From: Hespellia sp.
Lineage (GTDB): Bacteria > Bacillota > Clostridia > Lachnospirales > Lachnospiraceae
Assembly: GCA_022790755.1 (NCBI GenBank)
Contig: JAAVXR010000044.1
Coordinates: 1 to 38,265 of the forward strand
DNA length: 38,265 nt
Reading direction: 5' to 3'
How positions within the stretch are numbered: the stretch's first letter is position 1; each line of letters begins with the position of its first letter. The notes under the pieces are model-generated. The model saw nothing but the letters and a program-made list of their open reading frames with translations. It did not search any database and was not told the origin of the DNA. The translations under genes were made by a program, and so were the position numbers. This document shows positions 1 to 7,825 of the stretch, piece by piece.

Positions 1-173
1 GTGTTTCCTATCGGAAAGATGGGAACAAGCTGGTTTTCCATACAAAGAAGGCGCCTGACGCTTTGGAAATTTTATCCGCACACAGGAACGTAATAACGGA
101 CTTTGAAGTGAAAAATGGGACACTAAACGAAGTGTTCCTGGCGATTACAGGAAAGGAGATTCGAGAATTATGA
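1..173 (+). CDS. ABC transporter ATP-binding protein, C-terminal end (partial)
   Basis: This is the last ~56 codons of a gene entering from the left edge; the reading frame starts at base 3 and ends with TGA at 171-173. The visible peptide ends in TLNEVFLAITGKEIREL, the usual C-terminal tail of ABC-2 exporter ATPases (compare the T-L-x-D-V-F-L-x-x-T-G-x-E motif of DrrA/CcmA-type proteins). The nucleotide-binding motifs lie outside the window. The stop overlaps the start of the permease gene in an ATGA arrangement, so the two are translationally coupled and form one exporter. The substrate cannot be read from this fragment. Confidence 0.85.
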   Translation, partial: VSYRKDGNKLVFHTKKAPDALEILSAHRNVITDFEVKNGTLNEVFLAITGKEIREL

Positions 174-1015
174 ACCCAATTACAGCGATTGTACAAAGAA
201 ATTTATTGAATTATGTTAGAAGTAAGGGACGGGTATTTGGCTCACTCTTGATGTCTATGTTTATGCTGGTGATGTTTTCGTTTCTGATGAAGTCTTCTAT
301 GAGCGGCCTTGACGCGCCCATGCCTTACCTGATTTCCGGCGTAATCATCATGAGCGTGTTCCAGGTTAGCGTAAATAATTCCTCCGATATTCTGTCCGAC
401 ATTTCCAGCGGTTATATGAAAGAGGTTCTGGTTGCGCCTATTGCGCGGACTCAGATTTCTATGGGGCATATTCTGTCAGGGGCAGTCATTGCCGCGCTGC
501 AAGGTATCGTTACCATGATCTGCGGTATTGTGCTTGGACTGCGGGTGGGTGTCCTGAAAATCCTGCTGTTGGCTGCGGTAATGTTGGTTTCCGCCATGGC
601 ATTCAGTGCCATCGGCCTGTTTTTGGCTACGGTTTCCCGTAATTCCCCTGCCTTTCAGACCATCAGCTCCATGATCATGATGCCCCTGACCTTTGTTTCA
701 GGCGCGTATATCCCCACCACCATTATACCCGGTTTCCTCCTGTCCATTGTCTACCTGAATCCGCTGACTTATACGACCTCTATCTTCCGTTATATCGCCC
801 TTGGGGCACACACGCTGACCACAGAGGAACTGATAGAGCAGGGCATGGCGTTCTCGATTGGCGGATTTGTTATCACGCCGCTGATGGGACTGGCAATTAC
901 AGTTTTGATTGGTGCTTTTTTCTTTGCACTGTGTGTCCATAAATTTAACCGGGCAGACTTCTCTACCATCAAAGTCGCTGCAGGGATGCGGGGTGGCGCT
1001 CCGGCGAGGAAGTAG
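170..1015 (+). CDS. ABC-2 type transporter permease
   Basis: A 281-residue integral membrane protein with about six hydrophobic segments (roughly residues 24-42, 52-70, 100-125, 133-158, 168-195 and 235-258). The stretch MPLTFVSGAYIPTTIIP near residue 170 is the conserved ABC-2 permease signature (PLxFxSGxxxP). The short N-terminal cytoplasmic part with a basic N-R-S-K-G-R region is typical of DrrB/NodJ-like exporters. It is coupled by a 4-base overlap to the upstream ATPase, with an AGGAG-like site inside the end of that gene. It should pair with that ATPase to export a drug, lipid or polysaccharide-like substrate; the substrate is unknown. The codon pattern looks somewhat richer in C than the genes downstream. 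Confidence 0.9.
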   Translation: MNPITAIVQRNLLNYVRSKGRVFGSLLMSMFMLVMFSFLMKSSMSGLDAPMPYLISGVIIMSVFQVSVNNSSDILSDISSGYMKEVLVAPIARTQISMGHILSGAVIAALQGIVTMICGIVLGLRVGVLKILLLAAVMLVSAMAFSAIGLFLATVSRNSPAFQTISSMIMMPLTFVSGAYIPTTIIPGFLLSIVYLNPLTYTTSIFRYIALGAHTLTTEELIEQGMAFSIGGFVITPLMGLAITVLIGAFFFALCVHKFNRADFSTIKVAAGMRGGAPARK

Positions 1016-1061
1016 TTTATAGATTTACTATTTGAAAATTCACATACTTTTTTTACAAATA

Positions 1062-1090
1062 TTGACAAGCTTCCAATGGATTATTATAAT
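1062..1090 (+). promoter_or_regulatory. Consensus sigma-A promoter of rsmD-coaD operon
   Basis: TTGACA at 1062-1067 and TATAAT at 1085-1090 with exactly 17 bases between them, a perfect match to the vegetative consensus. The expected start is near 1097, giving a leader of about 50 bases ending in AAGGAGG at 1134-1140 before the rsmD ATG. Confidence 0.9.
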
Positions 1091-1145
1091 GAAAAATAGT
1101 GTTTCCAGCTAACAAGGATGATCAGGCAAGGACAAGGAGGACACC

Positions 1146-1715
1146 ATGCGGGTAATTGCCGGAAGTGCAAAACGTCTGCAATTGAAGACGATTGATGGAA
1201 TGGCAACCAGACCTACTACGGACCGAATCAAAGAGACGCTGTTCAATATCATATCGCCGGGGCTTTTGGATTGTACATTTCTGGATTTGTTCAGCGGCAG
1301 CGGTGGAATCGGGATTGAAGCGCTGAGTCGTGGTGCGGCCCAGGCTGTTTTTGTGGAACAAAATCCCAGGGCAGTTCAGTGTATTCGCGAGAATTTAGAA
1401 TACACGAAATTGGCCGATCGCGCCAATGTTCTGCAGATGGATGTGTTTCGTGCGTTGAGGCAGTTGGAAGGCACGATGGTTTTTGATTATATTTTTATGG
1501 ACCCTCCCTATCATCAGGAATGGGAGCGTCGGGTGCTCGCCTGTCTTTTGGAATCAAACCTGCTAGGAGAGGATACGGTGCTGATTGCGGAGGCGTCTTT
1601 GGAGACAGACTTCTCCTATCTGGAGGATCTTGGGTATTCCATGATTCGGCAGAAGAAGTACAAAACGAACATGCATGTATTCATGGAACGTGCAGGAAAG
1701 GAAAAAGAATGCTAA
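1146..1715 (+). CDS. rsmD: 16S rRNA (guanine966-N2)-methyltransferase RsmD
   Basis: A 189-residue SAM-dependent methyltransferase. Residues 1-35 carry the RsmD N-terminal signature ([10 protein letters not shown], then [14 protein letters not shown]). The SAM-binding motif [15 protein letters not shown] lies at about 46-60, and the catalytic DPPY motif (N-methyltransferase motif IV) at 119-122. RsmD methylates the N2 of G966 (E. coli numbering) in 16S rRNA during 30S assembly. The start is set by AAGGAGG five bases upstream of ATG. The gene overlaps coaD by 7 bases; the rsmD-coaD pair is a common bacterial arrangement. Length is normal for the family. Confidence 0.96.
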   Translation: MRVIAGSAKRLQLKTIDGMATRPTTDRIKETLFNIISPGLLDCTFLDLFSGSGGIGIEALSRGAAQAVFVEQNPRAVQCIRENLEYTKLADRANVLQMDVFRALRQLEGTMVFDYIFMDPPYHQEWERRVLACLLESNLLGEDTVLIAEASLETDFSYLEDLGYSMIRQKKYKTNMHVFMERAGKEKEC

Positions 1716-2221
1716 GAGCAGTATATCCGGGAAGTTTTGATCCGGTTACATTGGGACATATGGATATTATCAGACGTTCTGTGAAGATTGTAGATGAACT
1801 GATTGTGGGCGTGCTGAATAATAATGCAAAAATGCCGTTGTTTTCTGTAGAAGAACGTGTTAAAATGTTAAATGATGTAACCAGAGAATTTTCTAATATT
1901 AAGATTGTACCATTTGAAGGGTTATTGATTGATTTCGCAAGGCAAATGAATGCGAGTTTTGTGGTTCGTGGCTTACGTGCTATCACAGATTTTGAATATG
2001 AATTGCAGATGTCGCAGACGAATCACAAGCTGGAGCCGGATGTGGAGACCATGTTTTTTACCACCAGCATTGAATATTCATATCTGAGTTCTACGACCGT
2101 CAGGGAGGTCGCGGCTTTTGGTGGAGATATTTCACAGTTTGTTCCGGAAGCTGTAGCCATACAATTGAATCGGAAAATGAACGAAGAGAAGGAGCGTGTA
2201 ATGAATGAGCAGCCGAATTGA
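1709..2221 (+). CDS. coaD: Phosphopantetheine adenylyltransferase
   Basis: Catalyses ATP plus 4'-phosphopantetheine to dephospho-CoA, the fourth step of CoA biosynthesis, in the cytoplasm. The start [17 protein letters not shown] is the family N-terminus; TLGH at 14-17 is the nucleotidyltransferase (T/H)xGH motif. [15 protein letters not shown] and [14 protein letters not shown] are the conserved central and C-terminal motifs. The reading frame stays open further upstream inside rsmD, but homology places the start at the ATG at 1709. The protein is 170 residues, slightly longer than the usual 160, because of a charged tail ([12 protein letters not shown]) that overlaps the next gene by 17 bases. 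Confidence 0.96.
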   Translation: MLRAVYPGSFDPVTLGHMDIIRRSVKIVDELIVGVLNNNAKMPLFSVEERVKMLNDVTREFSNIKIVPFEGLLIDFARQMNASFVVRGLRAITDFEYELQMSQTNHKLEPDVETMFFTTSIEYSYLSSTTVREVAAFGGDISQFVPEAVAIQLNRKMNEEKERVMNEQPN

Positions 2222-2777
2222 GCAGATTATTGAAGAGATCGAAGAATATATTGACAGAGATTGTAAGTTCCAGCCATTATCGACTACGAAAATCATTGTA
2301 AATAAAGAACATCTGGATGAACTGCTCCGTGAACTTCGGATGAAAACGCCGGATGAGATTAAACGATATCAGAAGATTATCAGCAATCGGGATGCGATTC
2401 TCGCCGATGCACAGGCGAAGGCAGACGCTATGTTGGAGGAGGCGCAGCTCCAGACGAACGAATTGGTCAGCGAGCATGAGATTATGCAGCAGGCTTATGC
2501 GCAGGCCAATGAGATTGTCACGCAGGCGACTGCGCAGGCGCAGGAGATTGTCGACAGTGCGACGATGGATGCGAATGAGATTCGCATAGGCGCCGTGCAG
2601 TACACAGACGATTTGCTGGCAAATGTAGAAAGCATCATTGGACATACGCTGGATAGTTACACCACCAAATATGATGGATTGGTAAACTCCCTGCAGGAAA
2701 GTTACGATGTCGTTCGTGCGAATCGGGAAGAACTGAATATGACGGATTCCGGTGCGGATGAATATACGGAAGGGTGA
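2205..2777 (+). CDS. Coiled-coil protein of the coaD-ylbJ neighbourhood
   Basis: A 190-residue soluble protein, mostly helical and rich in Ala, Gln and Glu. Residues ~65-130 contain heptad-like repeats such as [13 protein letters not shown] and [12 protein letters not shown], predicting a long coiled coil. The N-terminal 60 residues ([13 protein letters not shown], with a Lys/Asp-rich segment) look like a separate small region. Similar clostridial proteins are often labelled ATPase or V-type ATPase subunit H-like because of the coiled coil, which is not evidence of function. A DivIVA-like or cell-envelope scaffold role is possible but unproven. The start ATG at 2205 lies inside the end of coaD with GGAG upstream, so it is translationally coupled to that gene. 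Confidence 0.8.
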   Translation: MSSRIEQIIEEIEEYIDRDCKFQPLSTTKIIVNKEHLDELLRELRMKTPDEIKRYQKIISNRDAILADAQAKADAMLEEAQLQTNELVSEHEIMQQAYAQANEIVTQATAQAQEIVDSATMDANEIRIGAVQYTDDLLANVESIIGHTLDSYTTKYDGLVNSLQESYDVVRANREELNMTDSGADEYTEG

Positions 2778-2812
2778 TCCGATTCGGACGCATGGGGTAT
2801 CCCTGAATACAT

Positions 2813-2829
2813 GCCGCTTGCTTGGCGGC
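2813..2829. repeat. GC-rich hairpin between convergent genes
   Basis: GCCGC at 2813-2817 and GCGGC at 2825-2829 form a 5-bp stem with a 7-base loop, between the coiled-coil gene and convergent ylbJ. No T-run follows on either strand, so it would be a weak terminator at best. The following bases carry a short direct repeat of TTTAAAGTAA. Confidence 0.3.
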
Positions 2830-2845
2830 GGACATTTAAAGTAAT

Positions 2846-3793
2846 TTAAAGTAATATTACATTGAGAAACAGTACAGTGAGTATGCTGGTTGCCAGAGCG
2901 GTGACCAGCTTTTGTAGTATATAGGGCATGATTTTTAAGGAGGTTCCTTGCAACATACATTTTGTCTGTGCGGCGGCGCAGAATCCTCCAAACGAAGTTA
3001 GAGTGAGAATGGCGGGATACGTCCAGGATGTCTGCAGGGAACCAAGAAGAGTAATTCCATTTGTGATCTCCAGAGAAGCGAGCAGATAATTTCCTATGGA
3101 AGAATCCGGTAGTCCGGTGTTTGATAAAAGTGTGAGAATGACAGAAAATAATATGATGTATCCACCAACCTTGACGATGGCTTCGAATCCATTCATGATG
3201 CAATCGTCCACGATATCAAATCCTCCAGATGATGGCGAGAGGAATTCGGAAGCGTTCTGTTTTGGGGAAGTGTTTGCGGGAATCGGCTTCCCGATTCGGT
3301 AAAATTTACGAAACAGAAAACTCATCAGAATGGGAGATGCGTAAAGAATCAGGAGGGTGGGCAGCATGAGAGCGTTGTTTTTCAGTGTTTTCCATACAAT
3401 AAAATTTAAAATAAACATTGGACTGGTATTATTGCAGAAAGAAAGCAGATATTGAGCCTCCTGTTCTGTGATGAAGCGTTGCCGCAGCAAATCGGCAGTT
3501 GTCTTCGCTCCCAGGGGATAACCACATAAAAATCCTGCAATGACCGCGAAACCTGCCGTCTCAGATACACCGAAAAGCGGGCAGATAACTGGGCTTACCG
3601 CACGGGTGATATAATGGAGACCGTTTGTGTGGAATAATAAATTCGTGATGATAAGAAACGGGAGCAAAGTTGGAAGTACGATCTGAAACCAGAGAAGCAG
3701 CCCATCCTGCGCGCCGAGAAATACTTCCCTCGGGCGTATCAGCATTATGAGGAAGAAAAGAACACATAGGATAGAAAAGATGTTTCGCTTCAT
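2846..3793 (-). CDS. ylbJ: Sporulation integral membrane protein YlbJ
   Basis: A 315-residue polytopic membrane protein with about eight hydrophobic segments and a nucleoside-transporter Gate-type fold. FLCGYPLGAKTTADL near residue 110 and LLSFCNNTSPMFILN near 140 are the strongest YlbJ hallmarks, with a second gate-like region (DDCIMNGFEAIVKVGGYIIL) around 215. In Bacillus, YlbJ is made in the mother cell under sigma-E control and is needed for normal spores; its transported substrate is uncertain. Next to coaD is the conserved position of ylbJ, as in Bacillus. The start is supported by AAGGAG seven bases upstream on the minus strand. It is transcribed towards the coaD operon and away from the M23 peptidase gene. 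Confidence 0.9.
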   Translation of the reverse strand: MKRNIFSILCVLFFLIMLIRPREVFLGAQDGLLLWFQIVLPTLLPFLIITNLLFHTNGLHYITRAVSPVICPLFGVSETAGFAVIAGFLCGYPLGAKTTADLLRQRFITEQEAQYLLSFCNNTSPMFILNFIVWKTLKNNALMLPTLLILYASPILMSFLFRKFYRIGKPIPANTSPKQNASEFLSPSSGGFDIVDDCIMNGFEAIVKVGGYIILFSVILTLLSNTGLPDSSIGNYLLASLEITNGITLLGSLQTSWTYPAILTLTSFGGFCAAAQTKCMLQGTSLKIMPYILQKLVTALATSILTVLFLNVILL

Positions 3794-3860
3794 AAAATCT
3801 CCTTGACGATAGCTAAAGAGTTGGAATTCAGGGGGAAAAGTGCTTTTTAAAAACGGATGT

Positions 3861-3874
3861 TGGCAAAATTGCCA
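3861..3874. repeat. Palindrome TGGCAA-AA-TTGCCA
   Basis: Two 6-base inverted arms separated by AA, in the ylbJ/M23 divergent intergenic region. The right arm contains the likely -35 box (TTGCCA) of the M23 gene, so it could be an operator. No regulator is identified. Confidence 0.4.
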
Positions 3875-3897
3875 GATGCACTATGTATATATATGAT
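3869..3897 (+). promoter_or_regulatory. Likely promoter of M23 peptidase gene
   Basis: TTGCCA at 3869-3874 and TATGAT at 3892-3897 with a 17-base spacer, each one mismatch from the sigma-A consensus. The expected start is near 3904, about 70 bases before the chosen ATG. Confidence 0.6.
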
Positions 3898-3975
3898 TTC
3901 TATTTCTTTTTATGAGTGTTTCATTGTGTGAATCACAGCGCAAGCGGGAATGGTTGTAAAGAGTTGATATCATTT

Positions 3976-4923
3976 ATGCAAAGTCTAAAACCAGGCTCTG
4001 ATCCATATATTAAAAGAAAAAGGGGTTTTTGGTTGCAGCGCAAACATGTTAGAAATCTATACATATTGGTTTTGTTAATGGCTTTGTTCGCTTCCATCGA
4101 AATTGGAAAGCTGCATCAGGACGCCAGAAGATCACGGATTCGGGAGGATTTACTTTCGCAGAATTGTTTTCGCAGGCAATATCTGGATGACAAAACGGCG
4201 GCATATATCCAGAAGGAACATTGTCCCGGAACGACGCTTGGGCTGTACTGGCTGGAGACGAATTATGGGGAGGATAAATTTCTATACAAAAGAAGTCCGG
4301 AGACTTTCCAGGAATTGGAGCGGCAGTGGGAAAGTGTGGAAGGATACGATGCTTACATGGATGTATGTAGTTCGATCTGGGATGATATTCAGTATTTTCC
4401 AATCCCGGAGGCACAAAATGATCCGGAATTGACCGTTTCTTTTGCGGACAGTTGGATGAATGAGCGGACGTATGGGGGAAAGCGGGGGCATGAGGGAACA
4501 GATATTATGCCATCGGAAAGTGAGAGAGGGCTCTATCCAATCGTGAGTATGACGGACGGGGTGGTTGTGAACAAGGGATGGTTAGAAAAGGGGGGATATC
4601 GTCTCGGAATCGTGGCGCCGCAGGGCGCTTATTTTTACTATGCGCATATGGATTCCTACGCAGATGTGGAAGTGGGAGACGTGGTGCAGGCAGGGGATCT
4701 TCTGGGATATATGGGAGATACCGGTTATGGTCCGGAAGGGACAACGGGTCAATTTCCGGTACATCTGCATGTTGGCATCTATATTTATCCGAATGAAACC
4801 GAGATCAGTATCAATCCATACCCTATTTTGCGTTACCTGGAGGACCGAAAGATAAAGTGTGTTTATACTGGAGCTTCCTCAAAAAGTATGGTACAATGTA
4901 GTCGTTATAGCCAGACGATCTGA
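3976..4923 (+). CDS. Membrane-anchored M23 family metallopeptidase
   Basis: A 315-residue protein with a basic N-terminus, one membrane segment (LYILVLLMALFASIEIG, ~residues 30-46), a linker and a C-terminal M23/LytM domain. The zinc motif HEGTD, within RGHEGTDIMPS at ~175, matches HxxxD, and HLHVG at ~272 is the second zinc-ligand motif. YYAHMDSY and GDLLGYMGDTG are other M23 signatures. Active members are peptidoglycan endopeptidases acting outside the membrane, and both zinc motifs are intact. The frame is open from a GTG at 3916, but that has no ribosome site and would put 20 polar residues before the anchor. The ATG at 3976 has only a weak AAAGAG site. Adjacency to ylbJ makes a sporulation or cell-wall role plausible. 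Confidence 0.88.
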   Translation: MQSLKPGSDPYIKRKRGFWLQRKHVRNLYILVLLMALFASIEIGKLHQDARRSRIREDLLSQNCFRRQYLDDKTAAYIQKEHCPGTTLGLYWLETNYGEDKFLYKRSPETFQELERQWESVEGYDAYMDVCSSIWDDIQYFPIPEAQNDPELTVSFADSWMNERTYGGKRGHEGTDIMPSESERGLYPIVSMTDGVVVNKGWLEKGGYRLGIVAPQGAYFYYAHMDSYADVEVGDVVQAGDLLGYMGDTGYGPEGTTGQFPVHLHVGIYIYPNETEISINPYPILRYLEDRKIKCVYTGASSKSMVQCSRYSQTI

Positions 4924-4976
4924 GAGAAGTTTTTGCCGACAGATGTTGCAGGCGAGATGGAATGTGGAGGAACAAT

Positions 4977-6449
4977 ATGGACCTGCCGGTTGCTTTTGAG
5001 GAAAAGATGCGAACCCTTTTGGGGGATGAATTTGATCGATATATTCAGTGCTTTGAGGAAAATCGTTTGTATGGGATGCGGGTTAATACAAACAAGATCA
5101 GTGTGGAGGAATTTCGGAGAATCTCTCCGTGGAATCTGACCCCGATTCCCTGGATTGAAAATGGATTCTATTATGATGGGGAGAAGGAACAGCCGGCGAA
5201 GCATCCCTACTATGCGGCGGGACTGTTCTACCTGCAAGAGCCAAGTGCCATGACGCCGGCCAACCGTCTCTTGGTGGAGCCGGGAGAGCGGGTGTTGGAT
5301 CTATGCGCAGCTCCTGGAGGGAAAGCTACGGAACTCGGGGCAAAGCTAAAAGGAGAAGGAGTGCTTATCGCAAACGACCTTAGCAGTTCTCGGGCAAAAG
5401 GATTGCTGAAGAATTTGGAATTGTTTGGTATCGGCAATCTGCTGGTACTCAGTGAGGAACCCGGGAAGCTTACAGAATACTTCCCAGAATATTTTGATAA
5501 GATTCTGATTGACGCCCCATGTTCCGGAGAGGGAATGTTTCGAAAAGATCGGAAAATGGTGCGGGCATGGGAGAGGCATGGACCAGAGTATTTTTCCGGG
5601 ATTCAGAAAAATATCATTCTGCAGGCGGCGAGGATGCTGCGAAAGGGCGGTATGATGCTGTACTCTACCTGTACGTTTGACTGTATGGAAAATGAACAGG
5701 TCATTCTGCATCTATTGCATCATTTTCCGGAATTTGAGATCTGCGAGATAACGCCGTATGAGGGATTCCGGCAGGGATTTTCACAGGCCGTTTGTGGCGG
5801 GGACTGTGATGGTGTTTCTGGAGGCAGTGTCTCCACAGATCGTGATGGGGGAGAAGAAGCATTGCAGAAGACGGTTCGTATCTTTCCGTATTGTATGCAG
5901 GGGGAAGGTCATTATCTCGCTCTGTTGAGACGGACGGGAAGTTCAGGAACAAAGTCTCTGAAATCGGCAGTGGATAGTCATGTCTCTTCCGCAGGAAACC
6001 ATGGTGCAAAGTATTCGGCGAAGGTCGCGTCTGTGCCGGAAGTGCTGGCAGAGTTTTTTGCAGATGTATCTTGGGAGTTGAGGCCGGAAAGACTGGATAT
6101 CCGAAAGGATTATGTGTACTATATGCCGGAGGAAGTTCCGGCATTGAAGGGAATCCGTTTTTTGCGAACGGGACTTCTCCTGGGAGAATTGAAGAAGAAT
6201 CGTTTTGAACCCAGCCAGGCATTGGCCATGTATTTGAGGAAAAACGAGTATCGCAGGACGCTGGATCTTCGACTTTCGGATACGCGTGTGATGAAGTATC
6301 TAAAAGGGGAAACGCTCGAAGTGGAAGATTTGATTGCTGAAACAGAAAAAGGGTGGTATCTGGTCTGCGTGGACGGTTATCCTCTTGGTTGGGGAAAACT
6401 GGTGAATGGAAGAATCAAAAATAAATATCTGCCGGGATGGAGATGGTGA
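4977..6449 (+). CDS. RsmF/NOL1-NOP2-Sun family rRNA cytosine-C5 methyltransferase
   Basis: A 490-residue SAM-dependent RNA m5C methyltransferase. Motif I DLCAAPGGKATEL is at ~108-120. Motif IV DAPCSGEGMFRK at 179-190 supplies the release cysteine C182, and YSTCTF at ~229-234 supplies the catalytic cysteine C232. The C-terminal extension (RFLRTGLLLGELKKNRFEPSQ and the segment after it) is the RsmF/YebU-type PUA-like region, so the target is probably 16S rRNA. The start ATG at 4977 has GGAGG six bases upstream; an ATG at 4962 lies before that site and is rejected. A low-complexity insert (~275-300, GGDCDGVSGGS) is unusual. It leads a run of tightly spaced RNA-modification genes. Confidence 0.92.
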   Translation: MDLPVAFEEKMRTLLGDEFDRYIQCFEENRLYGMRVNTNKISVEEFRRISPWNLTPIPWIENGFYYDGEKEQPAKHPYYAAGLFYLQEPSAMTPANRLLVEPGERVLDLCAAPGGKATELGAKLKGEGVLIANDLSSSRAKGLLKNLELFGIGNLLVLSEEPGKLTEYFPEYFDKILIDAPCSGEGMFRKDRKMVRAWERHGPEYFSGIQKNIILQAARMLRKGGMMLYSTCTFDCMENEQVILHLLHHFPEFEICEITPYEGFRQGFSQAVCGGDCDGVSGGSVSTDRDGGEEALQKTVRIFPYCMQGEGHYLALLRRTGSSGTKSLKSAVDSHVSSAGNHGAKYSAKVASVPEVLAEFFADVSWELRPERLDIRKDYVYYMPEEVPALKGIRFLRTGLLLGELKKNRFEPSQALAMYLRKNEYRRTLDLRLSDTRVMKYLKGETLEVEDLIAETEKGWYLVCVDGYPLGWGKLVNGRIKNKYLPGWRW

Positions 6450-6452
6450 GTC

Positions 6453-7187
6453 TTGAAACTTCGACTGGACAAATATTTGGCCGATATGGGATGCGGTACG
6501 CGGAGTGAAGCGAAAAAGAAGATCAGAAGTGGGATGACGGCTGTGGACGGAATCGTGGTGAAACAACCGGAGATGAAGATAGATCCCGCACAGCAGTCGG
6601 TAACGCTGGATGGAAAAGAGATTGCCTATCGTTCTTATGAGTATTATATGTTGTATAAACCGGACGGTGTAGTGACAGCTACGGAGGATATGCGGGAGCG
6701 GACGGTGTTGGACTTGTTTCCCGATCGACGGCGCAGAGATCTCTTTCCTGTCGGCCGTCTGGACAAGGATACGGTCGGTCTTCTGTTGATTACAAACGAT
6801 GGAGCGTTGGCTCATCGTCTTCTGGCGCCTGCAAAGCATGTGGACAAGATCTATCAGGCGTTGATTGACGGCGTGGTGACGGAGGAAGATATCCGGATAT
6901 TTCAGGATGGCGTCGATATCGGGGACGATAAACTCTGCATGGAGGCAGAGCTTCGGATTCTAGGAATCCAGGAGGAGAAAAGAGTCTCGGAGATTGAGCT
7001 GACGATCCGGGAGGGACGTTTTCATCAGGTAAAGCGTATGTTTCATGCGGTGGGGAAAGAAGTGTTGTTTTTAAAACGGATTCAGATGGGGACTCTGCGG
7101 TTGGACGATTCGTTGCGGCCAGGAGAGTATCGACGACTTACGAAAGAGGAGGTAGCAAAACTATGCTCAGACAGACGGAAGCAGTGA
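6453..7187 (+). CDS. RsuA/RluB/E/F-family pseudouridine synthase (TTG start)
   Basis: A 244-residue protein with an N-terminal S4 RNA-binding domain (residues 1-48, LRLDKYLADMGCGTRSEA) and a catalytic domain. FPVGRLDKDTVGLLLITNDG contains the catalytic Asp at D104. EGRFHQVKRMFHAVGKEV is the conserved RsuA/RluB C-terminal motif. It converts a specific uridine in 16S or 23S rRNA to pseudouridine; RsuA-like 16S U516 is the likeliest site, by family. The stop codon of the previous gene is in frame six bases upstream, and the conserved S4 sequence starts immediately, so the TTG at 6453 must be the start. Ribosomes probably re-initiate after rsmF. Confidence 0.9.
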   Translation: MKLRLDKYLADMGCGTRSEAKKKIRSGMTAVDGIVVKQPEMKIDPAQQSVTLDGKEIAYRSYEYYMLYKPDGVVTATEDMRERTVLDLFPDRRRRDLFPVGRLDKDTVGLLLITNDGALAHRLLAPAKHVDKIYQALIDGVVTEEDIRIFQDGVDIGDDKLCMEAELRILGIQEEKRVSEIELTIREGRFHQVKRMFHAVGKEVLFLKRIQMGTLRLDDSLRPGEYRRLTKEEVAKLCSDRRKQ

Positions 7188-7825
7188 TTTTTGATCTGGA
7201 TGGAACTTTGGTGGACTCCATGTGGGTCTGGCAGGCTGTGGATGTGGATTATATGGAAAAGTATAAACTGACGGAGCCGGAAGGATTTTATGAGGGGATC
7301 GAAGGGAAGAGTATGCGGGAAGTGGCAGAGTACTATCTGGATTGTTTTTCAGAGATTCCAAGCACGGCGGAGGCAGTGCAGGAGGAATGGATTGCCATGG
7401 CCATAGAAAAGTATCGGACACAGGTTCCATTGAAATCGGGAGTGAAGGAATTCTTGATGCATTTGAAGCAGCAGGGGATTCGCGTGGGGATTGCGACGAG
7501 CAACGTTCGGGAACTGGCGGAGGCGGTACTGGAGTCGCACGGGATCGCGCAATATTTTGATGTCATCTGTACAGCCTGTGATGTGAAAGCGGGTAAACCC
7601 TCTCCGGATGTCTATTTGAAAGCAGCGGAAGAATTGAAGGTTTCGCCGAAAGCCTGTCTGGTGTTTGAAGATGTTCCAAATGGGATTGAAGCCGGCAGGC
7701 GTGCGGGAATGCGAGTCTGTGCGGTGGAGGATTCCTATACGCAGGAACAGCGGGAAAAGAAACAGCAGCTTGCAGATTATTATATTCAGGATTACTTTGA
7801 GATCTTAGATGGTGTTTATGTGTAA
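7163..7825 (+). CDS. HAD-superfamily phosphatase, beta-phosphoglucomutase-like
   Basis: A 220-residue HAD subfamily I hydrolase. Motif I FDLDGTLVDS (D11 nucleophile, D13 acid/base) is at the N-terminus, followed by an alpha-helical cap. TSN near residue 112 is motif II. The lysine of KAGKPSPDVY is motif III, and FEDVPNGIEAGRRAG carries the motif IV acids. Similar proteins are sugar-phosphate phosphatases or beta-phosphoglucomutases; the exact substrate cannot be told. The start has GAGGAGG upstream and lies 25 bases inside the pseudouridine synthase gene. The C-terminus overlaps the next gene, so it belongs to the same operon. Confidence 0.9.
   Translation: MLRQTEAVIFDLDGTLVDSMWVWQAVDVDYMEKYKLTEPEGFYEGIEGKSMREVAEYYLDCFSEIPSTAEAVQEEWIAMAIEKYRTQVPLKSGVKEFLMHLKQQGIRVGIATSNVRELAEAVLESHGIAQYFDVICTACDVKAGKPSPDVYLKAAEELKVSPKACLVFEDVPNGIEAGRRAGMRVCAVEDSYTQEQREKKQQLADYYIQDYFEILDGVYV

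Noticed and set aside
3912..3959. Possible 15-codon upstream peptide (ATG 3912 to TAA 3959) before the M23 gene
   Set aside because: No ribosome site, and the sequence is not a regulatory leader of any kind I recognise.
3916..3975. GTG start at 3916 for the M23 peptidase
   Set aside because: No ribosome site and adds 20 polar residues before the membrane anchor; ATG 3976 fits better, though its own site is weak.
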